This document shows, one piece after another, positions 1 to 8,458 of a stretch of DNA of 13,280 bases (its first letter is position 1; every line of letters begins with the position of its first letter). The notes below the pieces were generated by a model, which was not told the DNA's origin, made no database searches, and saw nothing but the letters and a program-made list of their open reading frames with translations. The stretch is from Chrysochromulina tobinii (Eukaryota > Haptophyta > Prymnesiales > Chrysochromulinaceae), in NCBI GenBank assembly GCA_001275005.1, contig JWZX01002059.1, positions 1 through 13,280 on the forward strand, in the 5' to 3' direction. The translations under genes were made by a program, and so were the position numbers.

Positions 1-429
1 TTGTTGTTAATGGTTCCTATTGTTGTTATGTTGTTAGTGTTAAACACTTCAACAGTGTTTGGTCCTTAACGTTAGGCTACTCTACCTGCCGGCTGCGGCC
101 GCCGTACCATCACGTCAGAGACAGAGTGGCACCGGATTCAAATACGGCTTTAAAAAGCTGTGGAATACACCGCCATCCTCCATCGTTTGATTTACCATCA
201 GAGTAGCCTGGCCACGTCGCGCAGCTCGCACCTCGCGCAGCCGCACAGGCTACACCCGGCCGTATTCCCGACCGGCCTACCGCGGGTACAATAACGGCTC
301 GCAAGGCGGCGACTCACGAAAGGAACTCACCATCACCAGCCATGGGCTTCACAGGCCCTTGCATGTGGCATTCAGCCTGTGCCAACGCGCGTTCAGGTTC
401 ATTCAACAATAAGCGATGACTTGTGGGCT
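1..429. other. Left-edge intergenic stretch, no gene recognised
   Basis: No reading frame here is convincing. The first 75 bases are T/A-rich with repeated TTGTTGTTA-like words and contrast with the GC-rich rest of the window. The remainder is unremarkable GC-rich DNA. It lies downstream of the leftward CEP70-like gene, so part of it is probably that gene's 3' UTR and transcript end. A 64-codon frame at 110-304 (minus) has no recognisable content. Confidence 0.5.
36..60. repeat. Small palindrome and overlapping hairpin
   Basis: AGTGTTAAACACT (36-48) is a perfect palindrome around one central A. Its right arm AAACACT (42-48) also pairs with AGTGTTT (54-60) across a 5-base loop. So three complementary 6-7 base words overlap and could form two alternative hairpins. 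It may be an edge of a small mobile element, a transcript-end structure, or chance in AT-rich DNA. Confidence 0.4.
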
Positions 430-2478
430 CTACTTCTTGGGGGACGGTGGGCGGCCTGCGGTTGGCGAACTGACAAGACCCTGGATTTCTTGAGCGAGGG
501 CAGCCTCCGCAGAGCCTGCCGCCAGAGCCTTGCAGAGCTTCGTTACCAGACCCTGCATTTGCTGATGGATACGTTGGTGCTGCGTTAGCTCCTGCTTCAT
601 CTCCTTGACGGCGGGTATGATGTGCAGGATCGATCGTGCATGCATGAGCTGTCGGAGCTCGGCTGCGATCGCCACGTATTGCGGGAGTGCTCGCGCTGCG
701 CCAGCAGGGGTACTCGTTTCGGCGCTAGGCTCTGTGGTAGCACCGGCAGACGGGGGTTTAGCAGTGCTGGAGCCGTCTTTAGCGGCCTTAGCGGCCTCGC
801 CTGCAGTGCCATCAGCATCCGAAGGAAGCGCCGCGAGGTCGAGTGCCTGGCGCAAGGCCCCGAGGAGCGCGTGCGACGAGGCGGACATCTCGAGGCCAAG
901 CATCGAGCGGAGCACCTTAAGCAAGTTGTGCTGCTCGTTTACGAACAGATAGAGCTCGTTCATCTTGGGAAGCATGCCCTCGGTCGACTTGAGCGAGAAT
1001 AGGCGCCCGAAATGATTGCAAAGCTTGCTGAGCAGGTCTTCGGGCTGCAGGTGCAAGTGCAAATCCGCGCGCTCAAAGGTGTCGATGGCCCGCAAGGCCT
1101 TGCGCTCCTGCTGCACCAGGTCATTCACGGCGTGGAGGATGTCGCGCGGAGTGAGCGGTTCGAGTGCGCCCGGCGCAGCCAAAGGCGACACGACACCAAA
1201 GGCGCCGCCTGGTAGTGTCCGCTTGCCTAGAGCCTGCGAGAGCACCGCAACCAGGTCGCGCAGCTGCTCAAGCTCGCCAAGCTCGTGGGCCCAGCGCTGC
1301 AGCACAAGCAAGACTGCCTTCGTCGAGGGGACACGGCCGCTCGGAGCCGCGGTAGGCGCGCCTCGCGAGAGGGCCAGCGCACACACGTCGCGGATGAACG
1401 CTTCCATGGGCGGCAGCGCCGCGAGCGCACGGCACATCTTGCGCAGCGCAGAGGGCAGGAGCTGGGCATCGGTGAGCTGCAGCTCACGGCAGCAGTCCTG
1501 GAGCAAATTCACCATCGTGGGTTGCGGCATCATCCGTAGCGTCTGAAGGCCGAGTGCATGCACCTCACGATCGCGGCGGATGGCCTCACCTGAATCTATC
1601 ACAGGGTGCCCTGATGATGCGGAGAAGTGGGTTTCGAGCGGGTCATCTTCCGTCTCAATTGGTACGGGCAGGGCGGTGCGCAGCCGTTCGATGATTCCCT
1701 GGGCTTCAGTCCACTGCTTTCGAGTCGGTCGCGCTTGCAGGTCGAGCTCGAGGGAGGCGGCGCGTGCCCGCTCCATTTCTGCTTGTCGGCGGGCGTCGCT
1801 CTCGGCTTGTCGCGCCTCGCGCAGCAGCTCAGCGACTCGTGCCTCAGCCTGCTGCGACTCGGCGCGCGCTTCGCTCGCGTCGTTCTGGGCCTCTTGCAGC
1901 CTCGCGAGCAACTCGCCCTGATCGGGCGTACGCCACGAGTGGAAGGCATCCTTGCGAGCGATGAGGTTCTCCTTCTCGCAGAGCTCCGCTGTGAGCTGCT
2001 TTGTCGCCGCACGAAGGTCGTCGATCTCGGTTTGCATCGCACGACGCTGAGACTCGTACACTTCGATGACCTCAAGACTTCGGCTGTCGGCTGCTGAAGT
2101 CGGGCGAGGCGCTCGCCGGTGTACCTCTAGGAAGACTTGCCGCTCACGGAGCTTTTGAGCTGCATCTCGCTCAGATAGATCGCGTACCAGGCGTTCTTGG
2201 AGACGCTGAGTCTCGGCCTCACGGGCCTTCAACTGGTGCGATTGGGTTGCCACCTTGTGGCGTAGATCAGTCAGTGCACGCTCAGCTGTCTTGTTTGCAG
2301 CCTCGGCGGCCTCAATTTGCTGCCGGAGCCGGCCCCGCACCACTTCCAGCTGCGCGTTGAGTTGGATGTTGACTTGTCGCGCTTCTTCAAGTGCCACTTG
2401 CAAGGCTGCCTCTCCGCCGCCGCGCGTTGCGTCAGACAGAGCGCTCAGCACTAGCCCGAGTGCGGCGTCGGAATCCAT
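430..2478 (-). CDS. CEP70: CEP70-like centrosomal/basal-body coiled-coil protein
   Basis: 682-residue uninterrupted frame. Residues about 25-115 and 140-268 are heptad-rich coiled coil (many A/E/L/R/Q), followed by a helical C-terminal half. Two segments recall the CEP70 family as I know it: an ARPT-type motif (249-252) ending the second coil, and the C-terminal block with LFSLKSTEGMLPKMNELY (493-510) followed by a leucine-rich helix to about 545; a further helical block SILHIIPAVKEM is at 616-627. CEP70 proteins (human about 600 residues) localise to centrosomes or basal bodies and bind tubulin and gamma-tubulin complexes, which would fit a flagellated cell. A low-complexity Ala/Ser/Thr/Pro linker occupies about 553-597. 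The ATG at 2478 was chosen because the frame runs further upstream to 2751 only by crossing the divergent NDK-like gene, and those 91 residues look non-coding. Identity comes from recalled motifs only. Confidence 0.72.
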   Translation of the reverse strand: MDSDAALGLVLSALSDATRGGGEAALQVALEEARQVNIQLNAQLEVVRGRLRQQIEAAEAANKTAERALTDLRHKVATQSHQLKAREAETQRLQERLVRDLSERDAAQKLRERQVFLEVHRRAPRPTSAADSRSLEVIEVYESQRRAMQTEIDDLRAATKQLTAELCEKENLIARKDAFHSWRTPDQGELLARLQEAQNDASEARAESQQAEARVAELLREARQAESDARRQAEMERARAASLELDLQARPTRKQWTEAQGIIERLRTALPVPIETEDDPLETHFSASSGHPVIDSGEAIRRDREVHALGLQTLRMMPQPTMVNLLQDCCRELQLTDAQLLPSALRKMCRALAALPPMEAFIRDVCALALSRGAPTAAPSGRVPSTKAVLLVLQRWAHELGELEQLRDLVAVLSQALGKRTLPGGAFGVVSPLAAPGALEPLTPRDILHAVNDLVQQERKALRAIDTFERADLHLHLQPEDLLSKLCNHFGRLFSLKSTEGMLPKMNELYLFVNEQHNLLKVLRSMLGLEMSASSHALLGALRQALDLAALPSDADGTAGEAAKAAKDGSSTAKPPSAGATTEPSAETSTPAGAARALPQYVAIAAELRQLMHARSILHIIPAVKEMKQELTQHQRIHQQMQGLVTKLCKALAAGSAEAALAQEIQGLVSSPTAGRPPSPKK

Positions 2479-2622
2479 TGAGGTTCCCGCGCAGGCGAGT
2501 GTGCCAAAGTTAGTTTTGAGGTCAACCTCCAATCGCAGAATTCGCAGGCGCGCGGCGCGCGCGCAGCGCGTTAAATTCACCGAAGTAAGCAATTGACGAA
2601 TTCTGAAAACCCTTTTCCCACG
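2479..2622. promoter_or_regulatory. Divergent promoter region between CEP70-like and NDK-like genes
   Basis: Only 144 bp separate the two divergent start codons, so both promoters and 5' UTRs must fit here or overlap the genes. The middle is very CpG-rich, with alternating GCGCGC runs around 2549-2570, and is flanked by AT-richer DNA. I see no clear TATA box. The NDK-like start lies in CACGATGGC, a good Kozak-like context that recurs at the 8459 gene. Confidence 0.5.
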
Positions 2623-4078
2623 ATGGCCTCGGTGCTTCGTTCCCTCACCTCGGCGCGCGTTAACATCGCGGTCGCCAGCGGTATCGCGCTCTCCGCTTAC
2701 GCGCTCCACAGCAGGGCGCCGGTCCGGGCCCTCGAGCCCGCCGAGGAGCACATTTTCGTGATTAATGGCTTCTACATGGCCATGCGCGAAAAGTACACGA
2801 AGCCTGGCGAATCGATCTACTACTACCTCGTCGAGTGGGAGCCGAGCAAGCTTTCGTGGGAGGGATTCCGAGGCAAGGTGCTCGGAGCGACGGATCCGTC
2901 AACAGCTGAGAATGGAGCGCTGCGCAAGGCCATCTTCAGTAACTGGAAGGAGCTGGGCCTCAAGAGCGAACCGAACGTTGGTGACAACGGAGTTCACGCG
3001 AGTGCGAGCCCATTTGAGGCTCTCGCCGAACGGCTCAACTGGATGGGTGTGAAGCTTGAGGAGGACTCGTTTGGAAAGGCGTTGCTAGACTCTGGCATCC
3101 CCAAGGATACCATTTTGGCGTGGACCAAGGACCCGCAGGTGCCTTTCGACGGCAAGAAGGCGTCGCTCTTCGATCTCTTTGAGGACCTCGACTACGACGA
3201 CTGTCTCGCAAAGGCTCAAATCATCGCCGGCGTGTCGGGGAAGCGGCCGTCGGGCAAAATGCAGGCGTTCGTCTTCATCAAGCCGCACGCGGTGACAGAG
3301 CCGACAAAGAAGCTCGTCTCGAGCAAGTTTGCCGAGGCGAGCATCACGATCGTCAAACAGGGATCGCTGACCGCCGAGGCTATCGAGAAGGGCAAGCTCA
3401 TCGACAACCACTACTACGCCATCGCCAACAAGGTTCGCGCACTGTTCCTGCAAGTCGCACTCACTCTTCATGCCTTTGCCGCCCCCGCCCGGTCGCTCAC
3501 GTCCGATGTTCACACGTCCGATGTTCACACGTCCGATGTTCACACGTCCGATGTTCACACGCACACAGGCTTCGCTGAGCAAGCCGGCGGAGCTCAACCC
3601 GCCTGCTAAAGGGCAGGAGGAGTTTGCCAAGAAATTTGGCATCACGTGGAAGGCGGCGCTCGAGAAGGGAGTCGTCTACAACGCCGTCGATGGGTGCAAG
3701 AGGTTGGGCGTTGACGGGGTCGTCATGGACAAGACCTGGGTAACGCTGCTTTCGCCGCCGCTGCATCACCCATCCGACCGTTTGCCGCGTGGCTACGCAC
3801 CCCGTTGAGTAGCGCGTGCCCATACACACCCGTTGAGTGGTCTGCATGCACCTGTGCGTCGACAGGCCACCGCCAAGAAGAAGGGAGACCTCGTCAAGTT
3901 CGGCGGCGGCTTTTACGCTGGCAAGATCCCCGCCCCGCCCAAGGTGAGCTCGGCCGCCTGCCTGTCTGCCCTCGAGCTTCGCACCCATCGCTTGGTGCTC
4001 GACTCGCGCCTGCAGGCTGATAATTCTGGGTGGCTGACCTCCGTGATTCTCGCTCTGTATGCGCTCGTCGGCAAATGA
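2623..4078 (+). CDS. Nucleoside diphosphate kinase-family protein with halves in swapped order (spliced)
   Basis: Proposed exons 2623-3432, 3569-3739, 3866-3943 and 4016-4078, all introns phase 0, giving about 373 residues. NDK transfers the gamma-phosphate between NTPs and (d)NDPs through a phospho-histidine. Residues 46-141 match the C-terminal half of NDK: VLGATDP (86-92), R101, and NGVHASAS (122-129), where N122/H125/S127 align with the catalytic N-x-x-H-G-S motif. Residues 214-270 match the N-terminal half: FIKPHAV (218-224) equals the IKPDGV lysine motif, and NHYYAIANK (262-270) equals the HY...PF region. Thus the canonical order is reversed. A linker (271-348) ending KFGGGFYAGK follows. 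The N-terminus (1-31) has Arg/Ser plus a hydrophobic stretch, suggesting a mitochondrial presequence or signal anchor. The start at 2623 is the first ATG of the frame, in good context. Splice sites are GTTCGC/CACAG, GTAACG/GACAG and GTGAGC/TGCAG; all acceptors are followed by GC. Exon 4 (20 residues, hydrophobic) is the least certain part; reading through instead ends at the same stop. Confidence 0.68.
3433..3568 (+). other. Intron 1 of the NDK-like gene
   Basis: The NDK similarity stops at ANK (codon ending 3432) and resumes in another frame at 3569 (ASLSKPAE...), as expected of a phase-0 intron of 136 bp. The donor is GTTCGC, which is weak, and the acceptor is CACACAG. It carries the 15-bp tandem repeat listed separately. 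Skipping the splice would append a short tail ending at 3609. Confidence 0.7.
3498..3560 (+). repeat. 15-bp minisatellite, four exact copies plus 3 bases
   Basis: The unit CACGTCCGATGTTCA occurs head to tail four times (3498, 3513, 3528, 3543), followed by CAC. Copies are identical, so the expansion is recent or maintained. It lies in the intron, ending 8 bases before the acceptor AG at 3568, where a polypyrimidine tract and branch site would normally sit. The unit is a multiple of three, so it stays open if the intron is retained. Confidence 0.9.
3740..3865 (+). other. Intron 2 of the NDK-like gene
   Basis: 126 bp between the codons for DKTW (ending 3739) and ATAKKKGD (from 3866), phase 0. 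Donor GTAACG, acceptor GTCGACAG. It contains CCGTTGAGT twice (about 3802 and 3829). The frame of exon 2 runs on into the intron and stops at 3808, with no family-like residues beyond the donor. Confidence 0.7.
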
Positions 4079-4996
4079 GCTGTGTGAAGCTCTCTTCTTT
4101 CTGCGGGAAGAGCTCAAAAAGAACCGGGCGGCAGACTCGGCAAGATCGAGCTTCGCAACACAACGGGCACCGAGCTGAGCATGGGCTGCATGAGCGGTGC
4201 TGTGCACGCGTCCGGGGTGTGGCGCGTGTGGTGCGAGATATGGCCGCCGTAGAAAGCGGAGTCCGGCGTTCTCGCCGATGCCGCGCGTGGTCCGATCCTG
4301 CCCCGAGCCCGCCGGAGCGGCACAGAGCCCGGCCGCCGCAGCCGCGGCAAGCGAACGCCCCAAGCGCGCTGCGGGCCAAGGAGCGTGTACCGTCGTCGGC
4401 TCGATCGTCGGTGCGACATCAAACAACAGGTCTTATATTATACTCTTAGCGCGCGCCGCGGCGGTTGCGCCCTTGCCGGTTCTCGAAAAAAATCACTGGG
4501 TGTGATGTCACTGCGTATACGGCTTCCACCGCATCTAATACCGACGCGCGACGTCACTAGGCGGCAAGCTCCCAAGCACAGGTGTGTAACCTGGGCAGCT
4601 GCGAGCGCAGCTGGCACTCAACTCAAATGCACACGACATACACAGCTCAAAGCAGGTCATGCACGGCACCGTCTCTCCGGACCGTAACTCTATTTCGTAA
4701 CCGCCGCCACACTTGCGTCGACACTTGCGCGGGTAAGAAGGAAGTCACGACGTTCTCAAGCGCATGTACAGGCATTAATGGGTGCCAGGCGCCGCCAGCG
4801 TGGGGCGTTGTCCTCGCCACCCCCCCACTCATGTGGTTGTGCCCCGCGTTCACAGCGCGCCGATCCCCGTAGACGGCCGCAGCTGCCATCGCATGCTTGG
4901 TCTGGCAGAAGAAGCCCAACTGGGACTCGACCGTTCCTGAGCGAAACACCAGCCTCCACGACTGACCGGCCACTATCGACCGTCCACAAGAGGACA
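4079..4996. other. Convergent intergenic region between NDK-like and RNR genes
   Basis: About 0.9 kb between two converging genes. No frame resembles a known protein, and open stretches in several frames look like GC-rich background. It probably holds both 3' UTRs and transcript ends; an AT-richer patch, TCTTATATTATACTC at 4431-4445, is the only candidate processing signal I see. If the true last exon of the NDK-like gene is not at 4016, it could lie here, for example in the stretch 4136-4252 that reads as KIELRNTTGTEL..., although no acceptor of the right phase precedes it. Confidence 0.45.
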
Positions 4997-7363
4997 TCAC
5001 GCGCCGCAGGCGAGGCATTCACCCTCAGCCTCGACAGACGCTTGCGATACGCCCTCCTCAGACTTGGCGTCGGCGATCGACTTGCGCTGCAGCGCCTGCT
5101 GGTCGACGGTGAATTTGATGGCGTCGGCCGCTGCCTTGGAACGCAGGTAGTACATGCCCGTCTTGAGGCCCTTCTTCCATCCGTAGAAATGCATCGACGA
5201 GAGCTTGCCGTAGTTCGGGTCCTGCACGAATACGTTGAAGCTCTGGCTCTGGTCGATGAAGGCGCCGCGGTCGGCGGCCATATCGATGAGCGAGCGCTGC
5301 TTGATTTCCCACGATGTGCGGTAGAGCATCTTGACATCGGCCGGGATCTCGGGGATCTGCTGCACCGAACCGTTGTGCGCGATGATCTGGTTGCGAATCT
5401 CCGGCGTCCACAAGTCCCGATCCATCAGATCCTTGAGCAGGTGCTGGTTAACGACCGTGAACTCGCCGGACAACACGCGGCGCGAGTAAAGGTTGGACGT
5501 GTATGGCTCGAAGCACTCGTTGTTGCCCAGGATCTGCGCTGTCGACGCGGTGGGCATGGGCGCGACGAGCAGCGAGTTGCGTAGCCCGTGCACCGCAATC
5601 TTGGCCTTGAGGGCGGCCCAGTCCCAGCGCGCCGAGGGCGTCACGCCCCACATGTCGTACTGGAGCACGCCCTTGCTCACGGGTGAGCCTTCGTACGACT
5701 CATACGGGCCATCGATGGCGGCGAGGTCGCACGACGCCGAGACGGCCGCGTAGTAGATGGTCTCGAAAATCTCGGTGTTGAGCGCCCGTGCAGCCTCGCA
5801 GTCGAACGGCAGCTTGAGCAGGATAAACACGTCGGCGAGACCCTGCACGCCGAGGCCAACCGGCCGGTGGCGCATGTTAGAGTTGCGCGCCTCGGGCACC
5901 GGGTAGTAGTTGTTATCGATGACACGGTTGAGGTTGCGCGTGACAATGTATGTGATTTCGCGCAACTTCTCGTGGTCGAAGACACGTGTTTCCTCGTTCA
6001 AGAAGCGCGGCAACGCGAGCGAGGCGAGGTTGCACACTGCCACCTCATCGGGCGAGGTGTACTCGATGATCTCCGTGCACAGGTTGGAGCAGCGGATCGT
6101 GCCCAGGTTCTGCTGGTTGGACTTGCGATTGGCGGCGTCCTTGTACAGGATGTACGGCGTGCCCGTCTCGATCTGCGAGTCGAGAATGGCGAACCACAGG
6201 TCCTGTGCTTTGACGGTGCGCCGCGCCTTGCCCTCCTTCTCGTACCCCTCGTACAGCGCCTCGAAGTCGGCGCCCCAGCTGTCGTAGAGCCCCGGGCATT
6301 CATTGGGGCAGAGCAGCGACCACTCGGCGTTGGCCTCGACACGTTTCATGAAGAGGTCGGGCACCCAGAGCGCGTAGAAGAGGTCACGCGCGCGCGCCTC
6401 TTCCTTGCCGTGGTTCTTTTTGAGATCGAGGAAGGCGAAGATGTCTCCGTGCCACGGCTCGAGGTACACGGCGAACGAGCCCTGCCGCTTGCCACCGCCC
6501 TGCGAAACGAAGCGCGCCGTGTTGTTGAAGACGCGCAGCATCGGGATGAGCCCATTGGAGGTGCCGTTGGTACCGCGAATGTAGCTTCCCGACGCACGAA
6601 TATTGCTCGCGCTGATTCCAACGCCACCCGCCGCCTTCGAGATGAGCGCGCACCGCTTCAGCGTGGCGTAGATGCCCTCGATGGAGTCGTCCACCATGGA
6701 GAGGAGGAAGCACGACGACATCTGCGGCTTGGGCGTGCCCGCGTTGAACATGGTCGGCGAGGCGTGCGTGAACCACCTCTCTGACATGAGCGTATACGTC
6801 TCAATCGCCGCCTCGATGTCGCTGAGGTGGATGCCAAGCGCCACGCGCATCAACATGTGCTGAGGCCGCTCGACAACCTTGCCGTGCATCTTGATGAGGT
6901 ACGAGCGCTCGAGCGTCTTGAAGCCGAAGAAGTCGTAATCGAAATCGCGATCGTACACGATCGACGCATTGAGCCTTTCCGAGTTCTCCGTGATGAGTTT
7001 GAGCATCTCGTCCGAAATGAGCGGGGCCGGCTCGCCGGTGCGCGGGTCAACGTATGCGTGCATCTTCCTCATCGTGTCAGAGAAGGACTTTTCGGTTTGC
7101 TTGTGCAGGTTGGATACGGCGATGCGCGCAGCAAGGCGGCCGTAGTGTGGATGCTGCGTCGTCAGGAAGGCTGCCGTCTCCGCCGCCAGGTCGTCCAGCT
7201 GCGCGGTCGTCACACCATCATACACGCCCGCCACGACTTTCTGTGCAACGCGCACGGGGTCCACGTGCTTTGGCTCGAAGCCGTAGCAGAGCTTCTTGAT
7301 GCGCGCAGTGATCTTGTCGAAAGCAACCGCCTCCTTTTTCCCATCGCGCTTGACGACCAGCAT
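4997..7363 (-). CDS. RNR1: Ribonucleoside-diphosphate reductase large subunit (class Ia, R1)
   Basis: 788 residues, full length, no intron. With the small R2 subunit it reduces NDPs to dNDPs, the committed step of DNA precursor synthesis, in the cytosol. Residues line up with eukaryotic R1 numbering: N-terminal ATP cone (from about 3) with D57 of the activity site; D226 of the specificity site; redox cysteines C218 and C444; catalytic N427, thiyl-radical C429 and E431 in SNLCTEI; the NxxxxGxxxPxLRVFN region (265-280); radical-transfer pair Y738-Y739 in [10 protein letters not shown]; and a C-terminal shuttle pair C783/C786 in ECLACGA that would re-reduce the active site. Nothing is missing, so it should be active and subject to dATP inhibition. 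The ATG at 7363 gives the usual N-terminus ([13 protein letters not shown]). It converges with the NDK-like gene, whose family acts on its product. Codons strongly favour G/C in third position, consistent with good expression. Confidence 0.98.
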   Translation of the reverse strand: MLVVKRDGKKEAVAFDKITARIKKLCYGFEPKHVDPVRVAQKVVAGVYDGVTTAQLDDLAAETAAFLTTQHPHYGRLAARIAVSNLHKQTEKSFSDTMRKMHAYVDPRTGEPAPLISDEMLKLITENSERLNASIVYDRDFDYDFFGFKTLERSYLIKMHGKVVERPQHMLMRVALGIHLSDIEAAIETYTLMSERWFTHASPTMFNAGTPKPQMSSCFLLSMVDDSIEGIYATLKRCALISKAAGGVGISASNIRASGSYIRGTNGTSNGLIPMLRVFNNTARFVSQGGGKRQGSFAVYLEPWHGDIFAFLDLKKNHGKEEARARDLFYALWVPDLFMKRVEANAEWSLLCPNECPGLYDSWGADFEALYEGYEKEGKARRTVKAQDLWFAILDSQIETGTPYILYKDAANRKSNQQNLGTIRCSNLCTEIIEYTSPDEVAVCNLASLALPRFLNEETRVFDHEKLREITYIVTRNLNRVIDNNYYPVPEARNSNMRHRPVGLGVQGLADVFILLKLPFDCEAARALNTEIFETIYYAAVSASCDLAAIDGPYESYEGSPVSKGVLQYDMWGVTPSARWDWAALKAKIAVHGLRNSLLVAPMPTASTAQILGNNECFEPYTSNLYSRRVLSGEFTVVNQHLLKDLMDRDLWTPEIRNQIIAHNGSVQQIPEIPADVKMLYRTSWEIKQRSLIDMAADRGAFIDQSQSFNVFVQDPNYGKLSSMHFYGWKKGLKTGMYYLRSKAAADAIKFTVDQQALQRKSIADAKSEEGVSQASVEAEGECLACGA

Positions 7364-7617
7364 TTCTCCGTGCGTAACCTGTGCGCGAGCCGACGCGCGA
7401 CCTCCGTGTGCGTTCGCCAGTGGGCCCGATTCGCGCCCGACAGATTGGTCTCGGAAAATACACTACCAAGTTTCCTGAGCTGAAAATGACTATAAAAGCG
7501 GGGATCCCACGAACCGTGAAACGCGACCGCTGCATGGCAGTGTTTCGTGGCACGGCCACAGCCAATTTGGCGTACAGTGGCCTTCTGCCTCGTCCCTCGG
7601 CCCCTGCCTAGGCCGGA
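7364..7617. promoter_or_regulatory. Intergenic region, RNR promoter and SFT2 3' end
   Basis: 254 bp between two genes both read leftward, so it must contain the RNR promoter and the SFT2-like gene's 3' end. A good TATAAAAG (7491-7498) is on the plus strand, pointing away from RNR, so it does not obviously serve it. I find no clean E2F site (TTTSSCGC), although S-phase regulation of RNR would be expected. Confidence 0.45.
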
Positions 7618-8322
7618 TCATACCGCGCAGCAGTATCGCCCTATGCACTTTCGGATCATGGACCGGCCAAAGGGAATGAATGACGCACAGTACCATGCGA
7701 GCGCGCAGAATTGGATAACCATCGCAATGATTGTAATTAGCGCATTCTCGAGCACGAGCGCCGCGATGATGGTTACGGCTATGCTCAGCACGTATGCGGC
7801 GCTCGCCCCGATGCGCACCGGCGAGGCCATCAATTCGCACTGCGTGCGCAGACCCACAAGAAACACGCTCGAGGCGAGCGACACCAAGTTCCCAATTGAG
7901 TATTTCCACGCAAACGGGCCAGGATCCCCAACGAGGATCAGCGGGAACGAGAACAGTGACGAGAGGCTCAAGGCTAAGCCGATGGCGAAGCAGCTCAGGA
8001 AGCCCATGACGCGGGTCTCCCAATCACAAGTCGGGAAGCAGCGCAGGTGTAGCGGACGGCTATCCGCAGCGTCTGCACCGAGCAGCAGTCGGGCAGCCGC
8101 ACTCTCCGAAGCTCCACCCACGCCACCACGGTCGAGCTTCCCTTGCGCGCGCCGAGGCGACTCAGTAAGCACCAAAGATGCAGCACCTGCAAGAGCCCGA
8201 GAATGTGCATATTCCTGTGCTTCGACACCATCCGGCGGAAACGGATCCTGACCGACGCCGTAGTAATCAAGTGCGCTTACGGGCTGCATTCGTGAGGCAT
8301 CTTCGAGGGCATCTTCGGCCAT
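7618..8322 (-). CDS. SFT2: SFT2-like vesicle transport membrane protein
   Basis: 234 residues. The C-terminal 140 residues match the SFT2/GOT1-like family: CFPTCDWETRVMGF (95-108), then four hydrophobic spans at about 107-128, 139-157, 171-190 and 192-214. Typical motifs are YSIGNLVSLASSVFLVG between spans 1 and 2, a basic-polar loop, and FIPFGRSM (215-222) after the last span. SFT2 proteins sit in Golgi/endosome membranes and assist retrograde vesicle fusion with SNAREs. The hydrophilic N-terminal tail (about 100 residues, low complexity, with DPF-type acidic/aromatic residues) is long for the family but not unprecedented. The start at 8322 (AAAATGGCC context) was preferred over the upstream ATG at 8604 because the extra 94 residues look untranslated and overlap the divergent gene. 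The protein ends in CCAV, a possible lipidation site. Confidence 0.88.
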   Translation of the reverse strand: MAEDALEDASRMQPVSALDYYGVGQDPFPPDGVEAQEYAHSRALAGAASLVLTESPRRAQGKLDRGGVGGASESAAARLLLGADAADSRPLHLRCFPTCDWETRVMGFLSCFAIGLALSLSSLFSFPLILVGDPGPFAWKYSIGNLVSLASSVFLVGLRTQCELMASPVRIGASAAYVLSIAVTIIAALVLENALITIIAMVIQFCALAWYCASFIPFGRSMIRKCIGRYCCAV

Positions 8323-8458
8323 TTTCGTGTCCTGTTCTTCGTGAGCGTCGTGGCGGCGTTGCGTGATGCGTCGAATAGGAAGCAGGAGAGGTCTTCTGCA
8401 CCTATCTCTCTGCAGACCTTTTTCACACCTTTTTCTTGACGGCGCCGCAGAAACCACG
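8323..8458. promoter_or_regulatory. Divergent promoter region between SFT2 and the 8459 gene
   Basis: 136 bp separate the two divergent ATGs. The right half has pyrimidine runs on the plus strand (ACCTTTTTCACACCTTTTTC, about 8417-8436). There is no TATA box. The length is close to the 144-bp gap between the CEP70-like and NDK-like genes, suggesting compact bidirectional promoters are normal in this genome. Confidence 0.45.

Noticed and set aside
110-304. 64-codon minus-strand frame
   Set aside because: Ala/Gly/Arg-rich residues typical of GC-rich background, no domain, and probably within the 3' flank of the CEP70-like gene.
2479-2751. N-terminal extension of the CEP70-like frame up to 2751
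   Set aside because: It would overlap the NDK-like coding exon on the other strand, and its residues (Arg/Gly-rich, no helix pattern) look like antisense of that exon.
3498-3560. CRISPR-like array
   Set aside because: The copies are head-to-tail with no spacers, inside a eukaryotic intron.
2623-7363. Giant-virus insertion (RNR and NDK are common in large DNA viruses)
   Set aside because: The NDK-like gene is spliced, and the flanking CEP70-like and SFT2-like genes are host-type; no viral core gene is seen.
7491-7498. TATAAAAG as promoter of a plus-strand gene
   Set aside because: The plus-strand frames downstream are short and run into the SFT2 3' end; nothing recognisable begins there. 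It may be coincidental or serve an untranslated transcript.
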